From contig CAZVON010000002.1 of assembly GCA_964628435.1 (NCBI GenBank), forward strand, positions 9,484-73,483: DNA of 64,000 nucleotides, given 5' to 3'. Below are positions 35,883-44,974 of the stretch, one piece after another. Position 1 is the first letter of the stretch. The number at the start of each line of letters is the position of its first letter. Below the pieces are notes generated by a model. The model was given only the letters and a program-made list of their open reading frames with translations, had not been told where the DNA came from and did not search any database. A program made the translations under genes and the position numbers. This stretch comes from CAZVON01 sp964628435 (GTDB taxonomy: Bacteria > Patescibacteriota > Microgenomatia > Levybacterales > UBA12049).

Positions 35883-38036
35883 ATGAAAAGATTACTGCCC
35901 ATCCTTTTGTTAAATATTATTACCATAGTATTGTTTACCAATGCTGCTTTAGCTCAAGTTACAGCAACTCCATCATTACCTACTGTTACTTCGGTTCCTA
36001 CAGCAACTCCATCTATTACCCCATTAGATTCTATACAAGAAGGAGAATGGATAGAAGATCCGCAAGTGACATTTGTGGGAAAATCTGCGGCTCGAGCGCG
36101 AAATTTCCTTTCATCAGTTTTAGAAAACTCTGATTGGACAAATATCATATCGAGCACGCCGACTCCAGGTTCGATTTGGTCACGGGTCAGAAATATTATG
36201 TATGCATCGTTGGTGTTATTTGTGCTTATAACCGCGTTTGTGATTATTATAAGCCGAGGAAGAAATGTACGTATCATGCGATTCATTCCTCGATTTTTAC
36301 TACTTATTGTACTTATTACTTTCTCTTTTTCTCTTATTCAATTTTTATACCAAATAACAGATATTATTCAAAAGTTTTTCTTACGAGATCCGCAGGGAAA
36401 CATTATTAGCGCACAGAGTCTTGCATATGTTGCTTATGACTATAATGACTTTCTTGGCTATCGACGAAATGGAACTGCGTTTGATGAGTCAGTATTTACC
36501 TCGCTGATTTTGGTTAAATTGACAACGATTACTTTTTACTTGATGGGAGGAATTTTGCTTATTAGAAAAATAATTTTATGGTTTTTTGTGGTGCTTTCTC
36601 CCTTGTTTCCATTTTTACTCTTATACTCACCTATTCAAAATACCGCAAAAATATGGCTTGGTGAGTTTTTAAGATGGCTTTTATATGCCCCTCTTTTTGC
36701 GATTTTTTTGTCTGGACTGGTTTATTTTTGGAGCGTAATAACCCCTATTTCTTCTTCAGAAAACTTTTTATATCCGACTGCAACCAATATTCTGTTAGGC
36801 GGACCAGGCCAAATTGTTACATCGACAAATAGTATTAATGTGCAAGACACGTTTGTACTATATGTTGTGTCGCTTTTGATGATGTGGATTGTAACATTAC
36901 TACCCTTTATTTTATTAAAAGTATTTCTTAATTATTTTCAATCTAGCTTGATGAATCAAGCTACCCTTGTTAAGGAGTTTCTGAATAGGCCTTCGGTACC
37001 AGAAACTCCACCCGCGCCATATAATCCTACTTCAGTGGCGCGCAATATTCCTTTTGTCAACAAAATATTTGTTCCTCCTTCTCCAAAAGTCCCAGAGATA
37101 CCTCCATCTCCACCCCAATCAACAACAGGAATAGCACGACCAATACCCGTTACTACATCTTTCGGTATTCCTGCAACAAGAACCTTTACAGCGTCTCAAC
37201 CTGCTCAAGTAGCAAGTAATAGGACAGTTTCGGCAAATACAAGTATTCTTCGCATGACCAATCTTTCAATTCCAACAATCCGAGATATCGCTCGATTTGA
37301 AACAAGCACTATTTCGAATAATAAAGAAAGGCACGATGAAGTCATAAAGATGACAAATACTCTGGAAAAAATTGCTAATCCAATTAAAACAGCTTCTCCT
37401 GTCGAACAGAATCATTTCATCCAAGTAAAACAACAGCTTCAGCGAGAAAAGCAATATGGAAATCCTGTAGCCGCATCCATCTTATCCGCTGCTCAAACAG
37501 TTTCTTCAACAAATTTACCACATGTTCAAAAGTCAACAGTCCCTTCTGTTACAACCGCTTCTTTTCCTGTCGTAAACAGAGTTCAATCAGTAAGTTTTGA
37601 TGATTACGAAGCTGTAAGAAAAATATGGCAAGAAAACTATCAAAAACTTGAACCTCCAAAAGACACAAAGGGTAGTCAGACCAAAGAAGAATGGATTAAA
37701 AAAGATATAGATACGATAAATCAAACGGTTAACTTATTGCTTTCTCATGATCCTGCGAAAGTGAAGCAAGGAATGGACATGGTTGGGAAAATTTTGCCGT
37801 TTCTACTCATTGGAGGATTTTCCCAAACAGAAGTTATAGCCTACCTTAAGGCAAAATTAGAGGCAGGTAAAACAACTATTACAGAACTTAATAAACAGCA
37901 AGAGCAAGAGGATACAAAACTTGATAGGGAGAAAAAAACTACAGAAGATCAACATGAAATGCATCTTTCCGCAGAACTTCCTGACCCATTAACAGAAAAA
38001 ACTTCTTCAGAAAAAGAGAACTTGACTCCTGGATAG
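35883..38036 (+). CDS. TrbL/VirB6-like polytopic membrane protein
   Basis: A 717-residue protein. It begins with a signal peptide (to about residue 24, ALAQ), then a Thr/Pro linker, about six membrane helices (roughly 100-360), and a long hydrophilic Pro/Ser/Thr-rich C-terminal half. The membrane core resembles TrbL/VirB6 channel proteins, and the partner gene upstream is VirB2-like. It may form a membrane channel for export or DNA transfer; this is inference from topology and context. Confidence 0.6.
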   Translation: MKRLLPILLLNIITIVLFTNAALAQVTATPSLPTVTSVPTATPSITPLDSIQEGEWIEDPQVTFVGKSAARARNFLSSVLENSDWTNIISSTPTPGSIWSRVRNIMYASLVLFVLITAFVIIISRGRNVRIMRFIPRFLLLIVLITFSFSLIQFLYQITDIIQKFFLRDPQGNIISAQSLAYVAYDYNDFLGYRRNGTAFDESVFTSLILVKLTTITFYLMGGILLIRKIILWFFVVLSPLFPFLLLYSPIQNTAKIWLGEFLRWLLYAPLFAIFLSGLVYFWSVITPISSSENFLYPTATNILLGGPGQIVTSTNSINVQDTFVLYVVSLLMMWIVTLLPFILLKVFLNYFQSSLMNQATLVKEFLNRPSVPETPPAPYNPTSVARNIPFVNKIFVPPSPKVPEIPPSPPQSTTGIARPIPVTTSFGIPATRTFTASQPAQVASNRTVSANTSILRMTNLSIPTIRDIARFETSTISNNKERHDEVIKMTNTLEKIANPIKTASPVEQNHFIQVKQQLQREKQYGNPVAASILSAAQTVSSTNLPHVQKSTVPSVTTASFPVVNRVQSVSFDDYEAVRKIWQENYQKLEPPKDTKGSQTKEEWIKKDIDTINQTVNLLLSHDPAKVKQGMDMVGKILPFLLIGGFSQTEVIAYLKAKLEAGKTTITELNKQQEQEDTKLDREKKTTEDQHEMHLSAELPDPLTEKTSSEKENLTPG

Positions 38037-38038
38037 AT

Positions 38039-39649
38039 ATGAACAAAGAGAGAGGATACATCAGCTTGCTGATTCTTATTACTGTTTTAGTAATGGGAGT
38101 CTGGTTTTTAAATCCAATAAAAACACCACCTTTTGCACAAAAGCAAGTATGTACATTAATAGATGCTTCTAAAAAAAAATATTTTAATAATAGAAGCTAT
38201 ACTCTTATTCGGGGTGTTTCACCGTTATCTACAGAACAATTTAGATATCATGTAAACAAACAAGAAGAGACAATCGATGGAAAACCAGTCTATACTCCCA
38301 AAAGCAATTGCCAACTGGTTGACTTAGCCAGGCAACGCGATCCGCGTATCCCAGATCCAATCAGGGACGCCATTCTTACCCCTACTCCTGGATATATAAC
38401 GCAATGTGCGGATGATCAAAGAACCGGAAGATCACGAGTAGCTTCTGTAAGTTGGGGAGGACTTGAAACAAAGGAGTTGCTGTTTATAGAAAATCCATCA
38501 GTACCACACCAGCCTGGGTTTATTTTTACAGAAATATATATAAGTGATGAGTATTTACAAAACTCAAGTGGGAGACTTCCTGATTTTATCGAAAAAGACT
38601 ATTGTAATCAAAACTTTCCTGTTGACCCAAAACTCATTTTCCCAAATAAAAATGGAGAAATAGTGCCACCACCCTACATTTTTACTAACCAAATCCAATT
38701 TCATCCAGGGAAACCGCGACCTGAAGGAAGCATTTATACTATTTTTGCCTATCAAAATACCGCGACTTTATGGGGAGATACCTATGCAGGAGGGCTAAAA
38801 ATTTCAGCAAATCCAAATAAAGATCCAGATGGTATTGGAAAATATATATACGGGTCAGGATCGACGCGAAAAACGTATACCGTTCGTATTGTTTCGTACG
38901 CCCAGTATCTTTCTTTGGTTGATGATGAAGATAATACGCTAGTGTATTTATACTCAAAAGAAATTCCTACCCCACAACCTGCTCAACTGACTCCAACGCC
39001 TCGGCAAAAATTGCAAATAGACAAAATAAATGCTTTTGTTTTACAACCTTGGGGATGGTGGAGTCCAGAATGTAAACCCGCTGTCTACTTATATCCAGAG
39101 CAAACAACATCGGTTTCTGTAGAGATAAGACCAAAAGGATACTTAACGTATACTGACCCGCCGTACCCACCATCAGGATGGCACGTGATGGCGCATCCTT
39201 CTGGCAGGATATCAACGCAAGGAAAAGAATATGAATACTTGTACTATGAGTCAAAAATCAAAGATGTAGAAATTCAAAAACCAACAAAAGGGTATGTTGT
39301 ACGATTTGATGAACTAGTAAAGCTGTATACAACAATTCTTCCTCAACTGGGTCTTTCAGACAAAGAAACACAGGATTTTAAAGATTACTGGCTTAAAGTT
39401 TTACCATATTCGCCGTATTACTTTGTCGGCATTATGGAACCATTGGCAATTGAAAAAATTGAACCCTTGACCATTACTCCAAAACCAACCACAATAATAA
39501 GAGTACGATTGTATTTTGAAGCACAAGACACAATCAAAGTTGTTGAGCCTCCAGTATTGGTTGCTCAAAAGCGAAATGGTTTTACTGTTTCTGAATGGGG
39601 GGGGATTGTCAAAGTTGACAAAAACCATCCATTCAGTTGTTCGCAGTAA
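38039..39649 (+). CDS. membrane-anchored surface protein with KPxxYLYP domain
   Basis: A 536-residue protein with an N-terminal membrane helix (about 6-26), a cysteine-containing extracellular region and a C-terminal domain. The C-terminal domain starts CKPAVYLYPEQTTSVSVEI (about 347), and carries GWHVMAHPSG and EYLYYES. The KPxxYLYP motif occurs in an uncharacterised extracellular domain of several bacterial groups. It starts 2 bp after the TrbL-like gene, so it probably belongs to the same machine. No catalytic motif is visible. Confidence 0.65.
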   Translation: MNKERGYISLLILITVLVMGVWFLNPIKTPPFAQKQVCTLIDASKKKYFNNRSYTLIRGVSPLSTEQFRYHVNKQEETIDGKPVYTPKSNCQLVDLARQRDPRIPDPIRDAILTPTPGYITQCADDQRTGRSRVASVSWGGLETKELLFIENPSVPHQPGFIFTEIYISDEYLQNSSGRLPDFIEKDYCNQNFPVDPKLIFPNKNGEIVPPPYIFTNQIQFHPGKPRPEGSIYTIFAYQNTATLWGDTYAGGLKISANPNKDPDGIGKYIYGSGSTRKTYTVRIVSYAQYLSLVDDEDNTLVYLYSKEIPTPQPAQLTPTPRQKLQIDKINAFVLQPWGWWSPECKPAVYLYPEQTTSVSVEIRPKGYLTYTDPPYPPSGWHVMAHPSGRISTQGKEYEYLYYESKIKDVEIQKPTKGYVVRFDELVKLYTTILPQLGLSDKETQDFKDYWLKVLPYSPYYFVGIMEPLAIEKIEPLTITPKPTTIIRVRLYFEAQDTIKVVEPPVLVAQKRNGFTVSEWGGIVKVDKNHPFSCSQ

Positions 39650-39690
39650 AGCTAAAAGGTAAAATGCAACTGCTTTTAACTTTTTAACCT

Positions 39691-42198
39691 ATGTTAGGAA
39701 ATTTCTTTAATCACAAAAAAACGAATACAGAACAACAGAACAATAATTCTAGCTCAGGAGCACATTCTTCTCAAGCTGAATTTATCGGATCTTCCATGCA
39801 ACCATCGGTTCGGCAAGACCTTTCGGTACTCTCGCATCTTGATACTAGATCTGTGTCAGTACTTCACCAAGCAGAAGAAGAAGCAAAGCGACTTAAGCAA
39901 GAATACATTGAGCCAGAACATATCCTAATAGGTTTGTTATATGATGGCGATATTTTTCAACTGTTAGCAAAGCTTTCTATTGATGCGGCAGGACTTTCTC
40001 ATGCATTGCAAGGTCAATGTCGTCAGGGTACATTCAGTGGCCAGCCGAGATTAAGTGAGATTTCAAAAAGCCTTTTTGAAAATGCGCATCAAGGAGCAAA
40101 AGCGCGGTCTGCCGAATTTATTAGCCCGGAAGATTTACTTCTTTCTTTCTATGCTGTTGGCGGTACCTCAGCCTCGTTTCTTACCTCACAAGGAATGTCA
40201 AGAGAAAAACTTCAAGACGCTCTTTCGTCACACGCTGCTTTTGTGATGGGAAAGAAATCAGTTCTTGAAAAATTTGGAACCGATCTTACCCAGGAAGCTC
40301 AAAAAGAAAAACTTGATCCAGTCGTGGGACGGGATAAAGAAGTAGAACGACTCGTTCATATATTGCTTCGCCGAACAAAAAATAATCCGATTGTCATTGG
40401 CGAGGCAGGAGTTGGAAAAACAGCACTCGTTGAAGGACTAGCAGAAATGATAGTAAATGGCCAAGCACCAAAAGATTTACTGAATAGAAGAATAATCCAA
40501 CTCGATCTTGCCTCGTTAGTAGCAGGCGCATCGCATCGTGGAGAATTTGAAGAACGGCTCAAAGACGTTATTCAAGAAGTACAATTATCAAATGGTAACA
40601 TAATCTTATTTATTGATGAAATTCACACGCTTATTGGCGCAGGTGAACAAGGAGGAGCATTGGATGCATCTAATATTATTAAACCGTACTTAGCGCGTGG
40701 ACAATTGCAGCTTATTGGTACAACTACCATTTCTGAATATCGAAAATACTTTGAAAAAGACAAAGCATTCCAACGACGGTTCCAACCAATTGTTGCTGAT
40801 GAACCAACAGAAGAAGTTGCTTTACAGATGCTTGCAGTGCTCAAACCAAAGTATGAAAAGTTTCATACTGTTGAATTAAGCGATGAGGCGTTAAAAGCAG
40901 CAGTACATTTGTCTAAAAAATATATTGGCGAGCGGTTTCTGCCAGATAAAGCAGTTGATTTACTAGACGAAGCAGCAGCAGAGGTAAAACTTCTCAATAC
41001 CTCGGGAAAAAGATCAGACAACACGGTAAATCAACAAGATATTGAAAAAATCGTCAGTGGGTGGACTGGAATTCCTATCACCAAACTCACTGAAGATGAA
41101 AGTCAAAAACTGCTTAATTTAGAAAAGCTTATTCATAATCGGTTGATTGATCAAAAAGAAGCAGTCGCATCAGTAGCCGAAGCAGTACGACGCGGTCGTA
41201 TTGGGTTGGCAAGTCCAAACAGGCCAATTGCGTCTTTTATTTTCTTAGGGCCAACCGGGGTTGGAAAAACAGAACTTGCAAAAACCATTGCAGAGATTCT
41301 GTTTGGAAAAGATGATGCCATGGTACGATTGGATATGAGCGAATACATGGAAAAACACGAAGTGGCAAAGTTGATTGGCGCGCCGCCTGGGTATGTGGGA
41401 TACGAAGAAGGGGGCCAGCTTACTGAAGCAGTACGGGCAAAACCATACTCAATTGTTCTTCTGGATGAAATAGAGAAAGCACATCCAGATGTATTCAATA
41501 TTTTATTGCAACTTCTTGAAGATGGACGGCTTACCGACAACAAAGGCAATACCATTTCGTTTAAAAATACCATTGTCATCGCTACCTCAAATATTGGGAG
41601 CCTTTTGATTCAACAGCACCTAAGCCAAAATACACAAATTCAGCAAGATTTTGAAAAAGAATTTAAAAATTTAAAGGAAATTCTTATGCAAGAATTGCTC
41701 AAGTTTTTCAAACCAGAGTTGGTGAATCGTTTTGACGAAGTAGTTGTCTTTAAGCCACTAGGCCAGCAAGATATGTCAGCAATAGCAAAGTTGGGTATCC
41801 AAAAAACGCAGAAACTCTTAAAAGAGCAAGGATTAGACATGCAGATTACTGATCAAGCTTTGTCTATTTTGGCTAAGGAAGGTTATGATCCTGTGTATGG
41901 TGCCAGGCCACTTCGTCGTTTAATCCAAAGCGCTATCGAAAATCCAATCGCGCTTTTATTAATCCAAAAAACATTTGTATCTGGAGATACTATACGTCTT
42001 GACTATGATATGCAACAACAAAAATTTACCTTTACCAAAGGCCAACCAGCACAGCCGGTTCAAGCGTCGACTCCTCCTCAAAACTCATCTCCTCAACAAC
42101 CGCCCACTATGTCTGAGTTTCCACCGACAAGCGTCACATCTCAATCTGTGAATATCTCTCAAAATTCTAGCTCGAGTGTTGAATCTTCAGTTGTATAA
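39691..42198 (+). CDS. Hsp100/Clp ATPase lacking M domain and ClpP loop
   Basis: An 835-residue AAA+ protein. It has a Clp N-domain (about 45-190), two ATPase modules (Walker A GEAGVGKTA near 241 and GPTGVGKTE near 518) and the C-terminal small domain ending EEGYDP-like (KEGYDPVYGARPLRR), then a Gln/Pro/Ser-rich tail of about 60 residues. Between the two modules only about 12 residues replace the middle domain of ClpC (about 55) or ClpB (about 120). The ClpP-docking tripeptide (I/V-G-F/L) after the second Walker region is not seen. So it is neither a standard ClpB nor a standard ClpC/A. Confidence 0.9.
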   Translation: MLGNFFNHKKTNTEQQNNNSSSGAHSSQAEFIGSSMQPSVRQDLSVLSHLDTRSVSVLHQAEEEAKRLKQEYIEPEHILIGLLYDGDIFQLLAKLSIDAAGLSHALQGQCRQGTFSGQPRLSEISKSLFENAHQGAKARSAEFISPEDLLLSFYAVGGTSASFLTSQGMSREKLQDALSSHAAFVMGKKSVLEKFGTDLTQEAQKEKLDPVVGRDKEVERLVHILLRRTKNNPIVIGEAGVGKTALVEGLAEMIVNGQAPKDLLNRRIIQLDLASLVAGASHRGEFEERLKDVIQEVQLSNGNIILFIDEIHTLIGAGEQGGALDASNIIKPYLARGQLQLIGTTTISEYRKYFEKDKAFQRRFQPIVADEPTEEVALQMLAVLKPKYEKFHTVELSDEALKAAVHLSKKYIGERFLPDKAVDLLDEAAAEVKLLNTSGKRSDNTVNQQDIEKIVSGWTGIPITKLTEDESQKLLNLEKLIHNRLIDQKEAVASVAEAVRRGRIGLASPNRPIASFIFLGPTGVGKTELAKTIAEILFGKDDAMVRLDMSEYMEKHEVAKLIGAPPGYVGYEEGGQLTEAVRAKPYSIVLLDEIEKAHPDVFNILLQLLEDGRLTDNKGNTISFKNTIVIATSNIGSLLIQQHLSQNTQIQQDFEKEFKNLKEILMQELLKFFKPELVNRFDEVVVFKPLGQQDMSAIAKLGIQKTQKLLKEQGLDMQITDQALSILAKEGYDPVYGARPLRRLIQSAIENPIALLLIQKTFVSGDTIRLDYDMQQQKFTFTKGQPAQPVQASTPPQNSSPQQPPTMSEFPPTSVTSQSVNISQNSSSSVESSVV

Positions 42199-42263
42199 GA
42201 AAAATGTTCTGGCTTCCTCATGCGACGATCATATCAATGCCAAAATGAAAAATCTAAGATATC

Positions 42264-42292
42264 TTGACAATTATTTTTTTGCGTGGAATAGT
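42264..42292 (+). promoter_or_regulatory. distal promoter of nusA
   Basis: Perfect TTGACA (42264-42269), 17 bp, AATAGT (42287-42292). It would give a leader of about 60 nt. Confidence 0.4.
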
Positions 42293-42324
42293 AATATACA
42301 GATATACAAACGCCTTTCTTCGGG

Positions 42325-42353
42325 TTGAAGCTTTTTAGTGGATTTGGTATACT
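42325..42353 (+). promoter_or_regulatory. proximal promoter of nusA
   Basis: TTGAAG (42325-42330), 17 bp, TATACT (42348-42353). The -10 ends 7 nt before the ATG at 42361, so transcription starts at the start codon. This also shows that the open frame upstream from 42325 is not translated. Confidence 0.7.
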
Positions 42354-42360
42354 TACCCAT

Positions 42361-43383
42361 ATGCCAGCTATACAAAGAAGCGAATTTGCACTTGCTCTCA
42401 ACCAAGTTGCCACTGAACGGGGTATAGATATAAAAGTGGTTCTAGAAGCAGTAGAAAATGCTATTTTGGCTGCGTATCGGAAAGATCATCCAGGTGTAGA
42501 GGTAGAAGAATATAGAGCTTCTTTAAATCCTAGTACGGGTGAAGCTAAAATCTTTCACAATGATACAAATGTTACTCCTCCAGGATTTGGTCGTATTGCA
42601 GCTCAGACAGCAAAACAGGTAATCCTTCAAAAAATCCGAGAAAAAGAAAAAGAGGCCATTTTATCTGAGTATAAAATACGGGTGGGAACCATTGTAAATG
42701 GAATGGTGCTTCGTTTTGCCGGGCCAAACGTGATTGTTGACATTGGGAAGACGGAAGCGGTTATGCCACCTCCTGAGCAAATCACAAACGAAAAATATCA
42801 TTTAAATCAGCGACTGACGGTATATCTTTTAGAAATTCGACCAGGACTAAAAGGAGATGAAATCATTGTCTCTCGAGCAAATACAGGATTACTAGAAGGA
42901 CTCTTTAAACGGGAAGTTCCTGAAATCGCCCAGGGAAGTGTGATTATTAAAGCGATAGCACGGGAGGCTGGAAACAGATCAAAAATCGCAGTCTACTCAA
43001 ACCAAGGTGGTATTGACCCAGTTGGAAGCTGCGTTGGTCAAAAAGGCGTTCGAGTACAAGCAATTATTCAAGAATTTGGTGGCTTGGAAAAAATCGATAT
43101 CATTCAATGGCAAGAAAGCCCCAAAAACTATATTGCGCAGGCACTTTCTCCAGTAAAAGACTTGAGGGTAGAAATTAACGAAGAAGAAAAAACTGCTCGT
43201 GTATACGTTGCTCAAAAAGATCTTTCTTTGGCAATTGGAAAAGATGGTCAAAATGTGCGCCTTGCTTCCAAACTCACGGGATACCGCATTGAAATTGAAT
43301 CTCAGGAGCTTCTTGTAACCACAGCCAAAGATGATTTAGAAGAAGAGGCAGACACGAAAAAAAGAAAAAATGAAGAAAAATAA
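42361..43383 (+). CDS. nusA: transcription factor NusA
   Basis: A 340-residue protein with the NusA N-terminal domain, an S1 domain (about 110-180, VGTIVNGMVLRFAGPNVIVDIG) and two KH domains (about 200-330, with VGQKGVRVQAI and IGKDGQNVRLA). The C-terminal acidic repeats of proteobacterial NusA are absent, as in most bacteria. It binds RNA polymerase and controls pausing. Start ATG 42361 rests on homology and the promoter position. IF-2 follows, the usual order. Confidence 0.95.
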   Translation: MPAIQRSEFALALNQVATERGIDIKVVLEAVENAILAAYRKDHPGVEVEEYRASLNPSTGEAKIFHNDTNVTPPGFGRIAAQTAKQVILQKIREKEKEAILSEYKIRVGTIVNGMVLRFAGPNVIVDIGKTEAVMPPPEQITNEKYHLNQRLTVYLLEIRPGLKGDEIIVSRANTGLLEGLFKREVPEIAQGSVIIKAIAREAGNRSKIAVYSNQGGIDPVGSCVGQKGVRVQAIIQEFGGLEKIDIIQWQESPKNYIAQALSPVKDLRVEINEEEKTARVYVAQKDLSLAIGKDGQNVRLASKLTGYRIEIESQELLVTTAKDDLEEEADTKKRKNEEK

Positions 43384-43492
43384 ATTCGAAAAAAGTCAAA
43401 GCACTTGAGACAATGAAAAAAAGTAGTCTTAAAAATGTGAGTTTTGAGATTATTTCGTGCTACGGATTTGGAGCTTTGAATTTAAATGTTTT

Positions 43493-44968
43493 ATGGCATA
43501 CAAAAGTAAAGAAAGAAAGGTTGCGGCAGAAAAAAACTCTTCGCTTTTTCCTCCAGTAGTTTCTGTTTTGGGTCATGTCGATCATGGTAAAACAACTCTT
43601 CTTGATGCTATTAGACAGTCTCATATCGCTCAAAGAGAACATGGGGGTATCACTCAGAAAATTGGAGCATCAAGTGTTGAAATTATACATGAAGGGGTCA
43701 AACGAAAAATTACCTTTATCGATACTCCAGGTCACGAAGCGTTTTCCTTGATGCGTAGTCGAGGCGCACAAGTTGCAGATGTCGGTCTTTTGATTGTTTC
43801 TGTGGTAGATGGGGTGATGCCGCAAACGAAAGAATCAATTCAACTGCTTTTAACTTCAAAAGTTCCCTATATTGTAGTTCTTACTAAAGCTGATTTACCA
43901 GATAAACGTGCGGAAAAAGTTAAACAGCAGCTACTCAAAGAAGGGGTTTCGCTTGAAGGATATGGTGGAGATGTTCCAGTTATTGAAGTGTCTGCGAAAA
44001 CAGGGCTTCATATGAAAGAATTGTTAGAACTGATACTATTGGTATATGATCTTCATCAAGAACTCCGTACGGATCTTTCTGAAATAGGTCCGCTTAAAGC
44101 AGTTATTGTTGAATCACGCCTTGATAAAAAATCAGGTCCCAGGGCATCTGTAGTTATTAAAAATGGGACTCTTTCCATTCGAGACGAGATAGTTTGTGAT
44201 GGTATGCGCAGTAAAGTTCGCTCGCTTAGTACTGATACCGTAGCACAGATTCAAAAGGCCACCATAGGACAAGCTGTAGAAGTGCTCGGATTTGGCGAAG
44301 TACCCAAAGTTGGTGCGGTTGTACAAAGGTCTTCAGAAACAAAAGGTACCTTTTCTTCTTCTGGGAAGCCAGCATCATTGTCTTATTCACCAACTATAGA
44401 AAAAGAGAAACTTGCAGTTATTCTGTGTGCTGATACGCAAGGTTCTCTTGAGGCTATTACATATTCTCTCCCAGAAAAAGTATATGTGGTAGCTGCAAAA
44501 ACAGGAGAAGTAACCGAAGGAGATGTGTTACATGCAAAATCAACCGGAGCGATTATTTTAAGTTTTAATAGTAAGATACGCATAGAAATACTCAAATTAG
44601 CACAAATTGAAAGAGTATTGCTTAAAAACTATACTATTATCTACGAATTATTGGATGAAATACGAGAAGCGTTAGAAGGAAAGGAATTGGCAATGGAAGA
44701 GCAAATCTTTGGTACTGCAAAAGTGCTTGCTCGGTTTCCCTTCGAAAAAACCTTTGTGCTTGGGATCAAGGTACTTGATGGTCGTGTAGCTCGTGGGGAC
44801 AGAGTTCGGCTAGTGCGGGGGGAAGAAGTTTTAGGAGAAAGTACGGTTACTTCTTTACACCATGGTAAAGACTCTATATCAAAAATTGAAAAAGGTCAAG
44901 AAGCTGGTATTATTCTTTTTCCTTTCCTTGACTTTGAGATAGGTGATATGGTAATATGCCATGGATAA
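43493..44968 (+). CDS. infB: translation initiation factor IF-2, short form
   Basis: A 491-residue GTPase containing the G domain (GHVDHGKTTLLDAI near residue 28, DTPGHEAF near 78, TKADLPDK near 132) and domains II-IV. The long, lysine/glutamate-rich N-terminal domain of most bacterial IF-2 is missing. It brings initiator tRNA to the 30S subunit. Start ATG 43493 is used because the extra 12 residues upstream have no homology. The DHH-like gene follows 6 bp later. Confidence 0.95.
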   Translation: MAYKSKERKVAAEKNSSLFPPVVSVLGHVDHGKTTLLDAIRQSHIAQREHGGITQKIGASSVEIIHEGVKRKITFIDTPGHEAFSLMRSRGAQVADVGLLIVSVVDGVMPQTKESIQLLLTSKVPYIVVLTKADLPDKRAEKVKQQLLKEGVSLEGYGGDVPVIEVSAKTGLHMKELLELILLVYDLHQELRTDLSEIGPLKAVIVESRLDKKSGPRASVVIKNGTLSIRDEIVCDGMRSKVRSLSTDTVAQIQKATIGQAVEVLGFGEVPKVGAVVQRSSETKGTFSSSGKPASLSYSPTIEKEKLAVILCADTQGSLEAITYSLPEKVYVVAAKTGEVTEGDVLHAKSTGAIILSFNSKIRIEILKLAQIERVLLKNYTIIYELLDEIREALEGKELAMEEQIFGTAKVLARFPFEKTFVLGIKVLDGRVARGDRVRLVRGEEVLGESTVTSLHHGKDSISKIEKGQEAGIILFPFLDFEIGDMVICHG

Positions 44969-44974
44969 ACGACT

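Noticed and set aside
39650..39690. Imperfect hairpin between the surface protein gene and the Hsp100 gene
   Set aside because: Pairing (AAAGGTAAAATGC with GCTTTTAACTTT) has several mismatches; too weak to call a terminator.
42301..42340. CTTC-GGGTT-GAAG hairpin before nusA as a terminator or attenuator
   Set aside because: Only 4 bp of stem, and it overlaps the proximal promoter.
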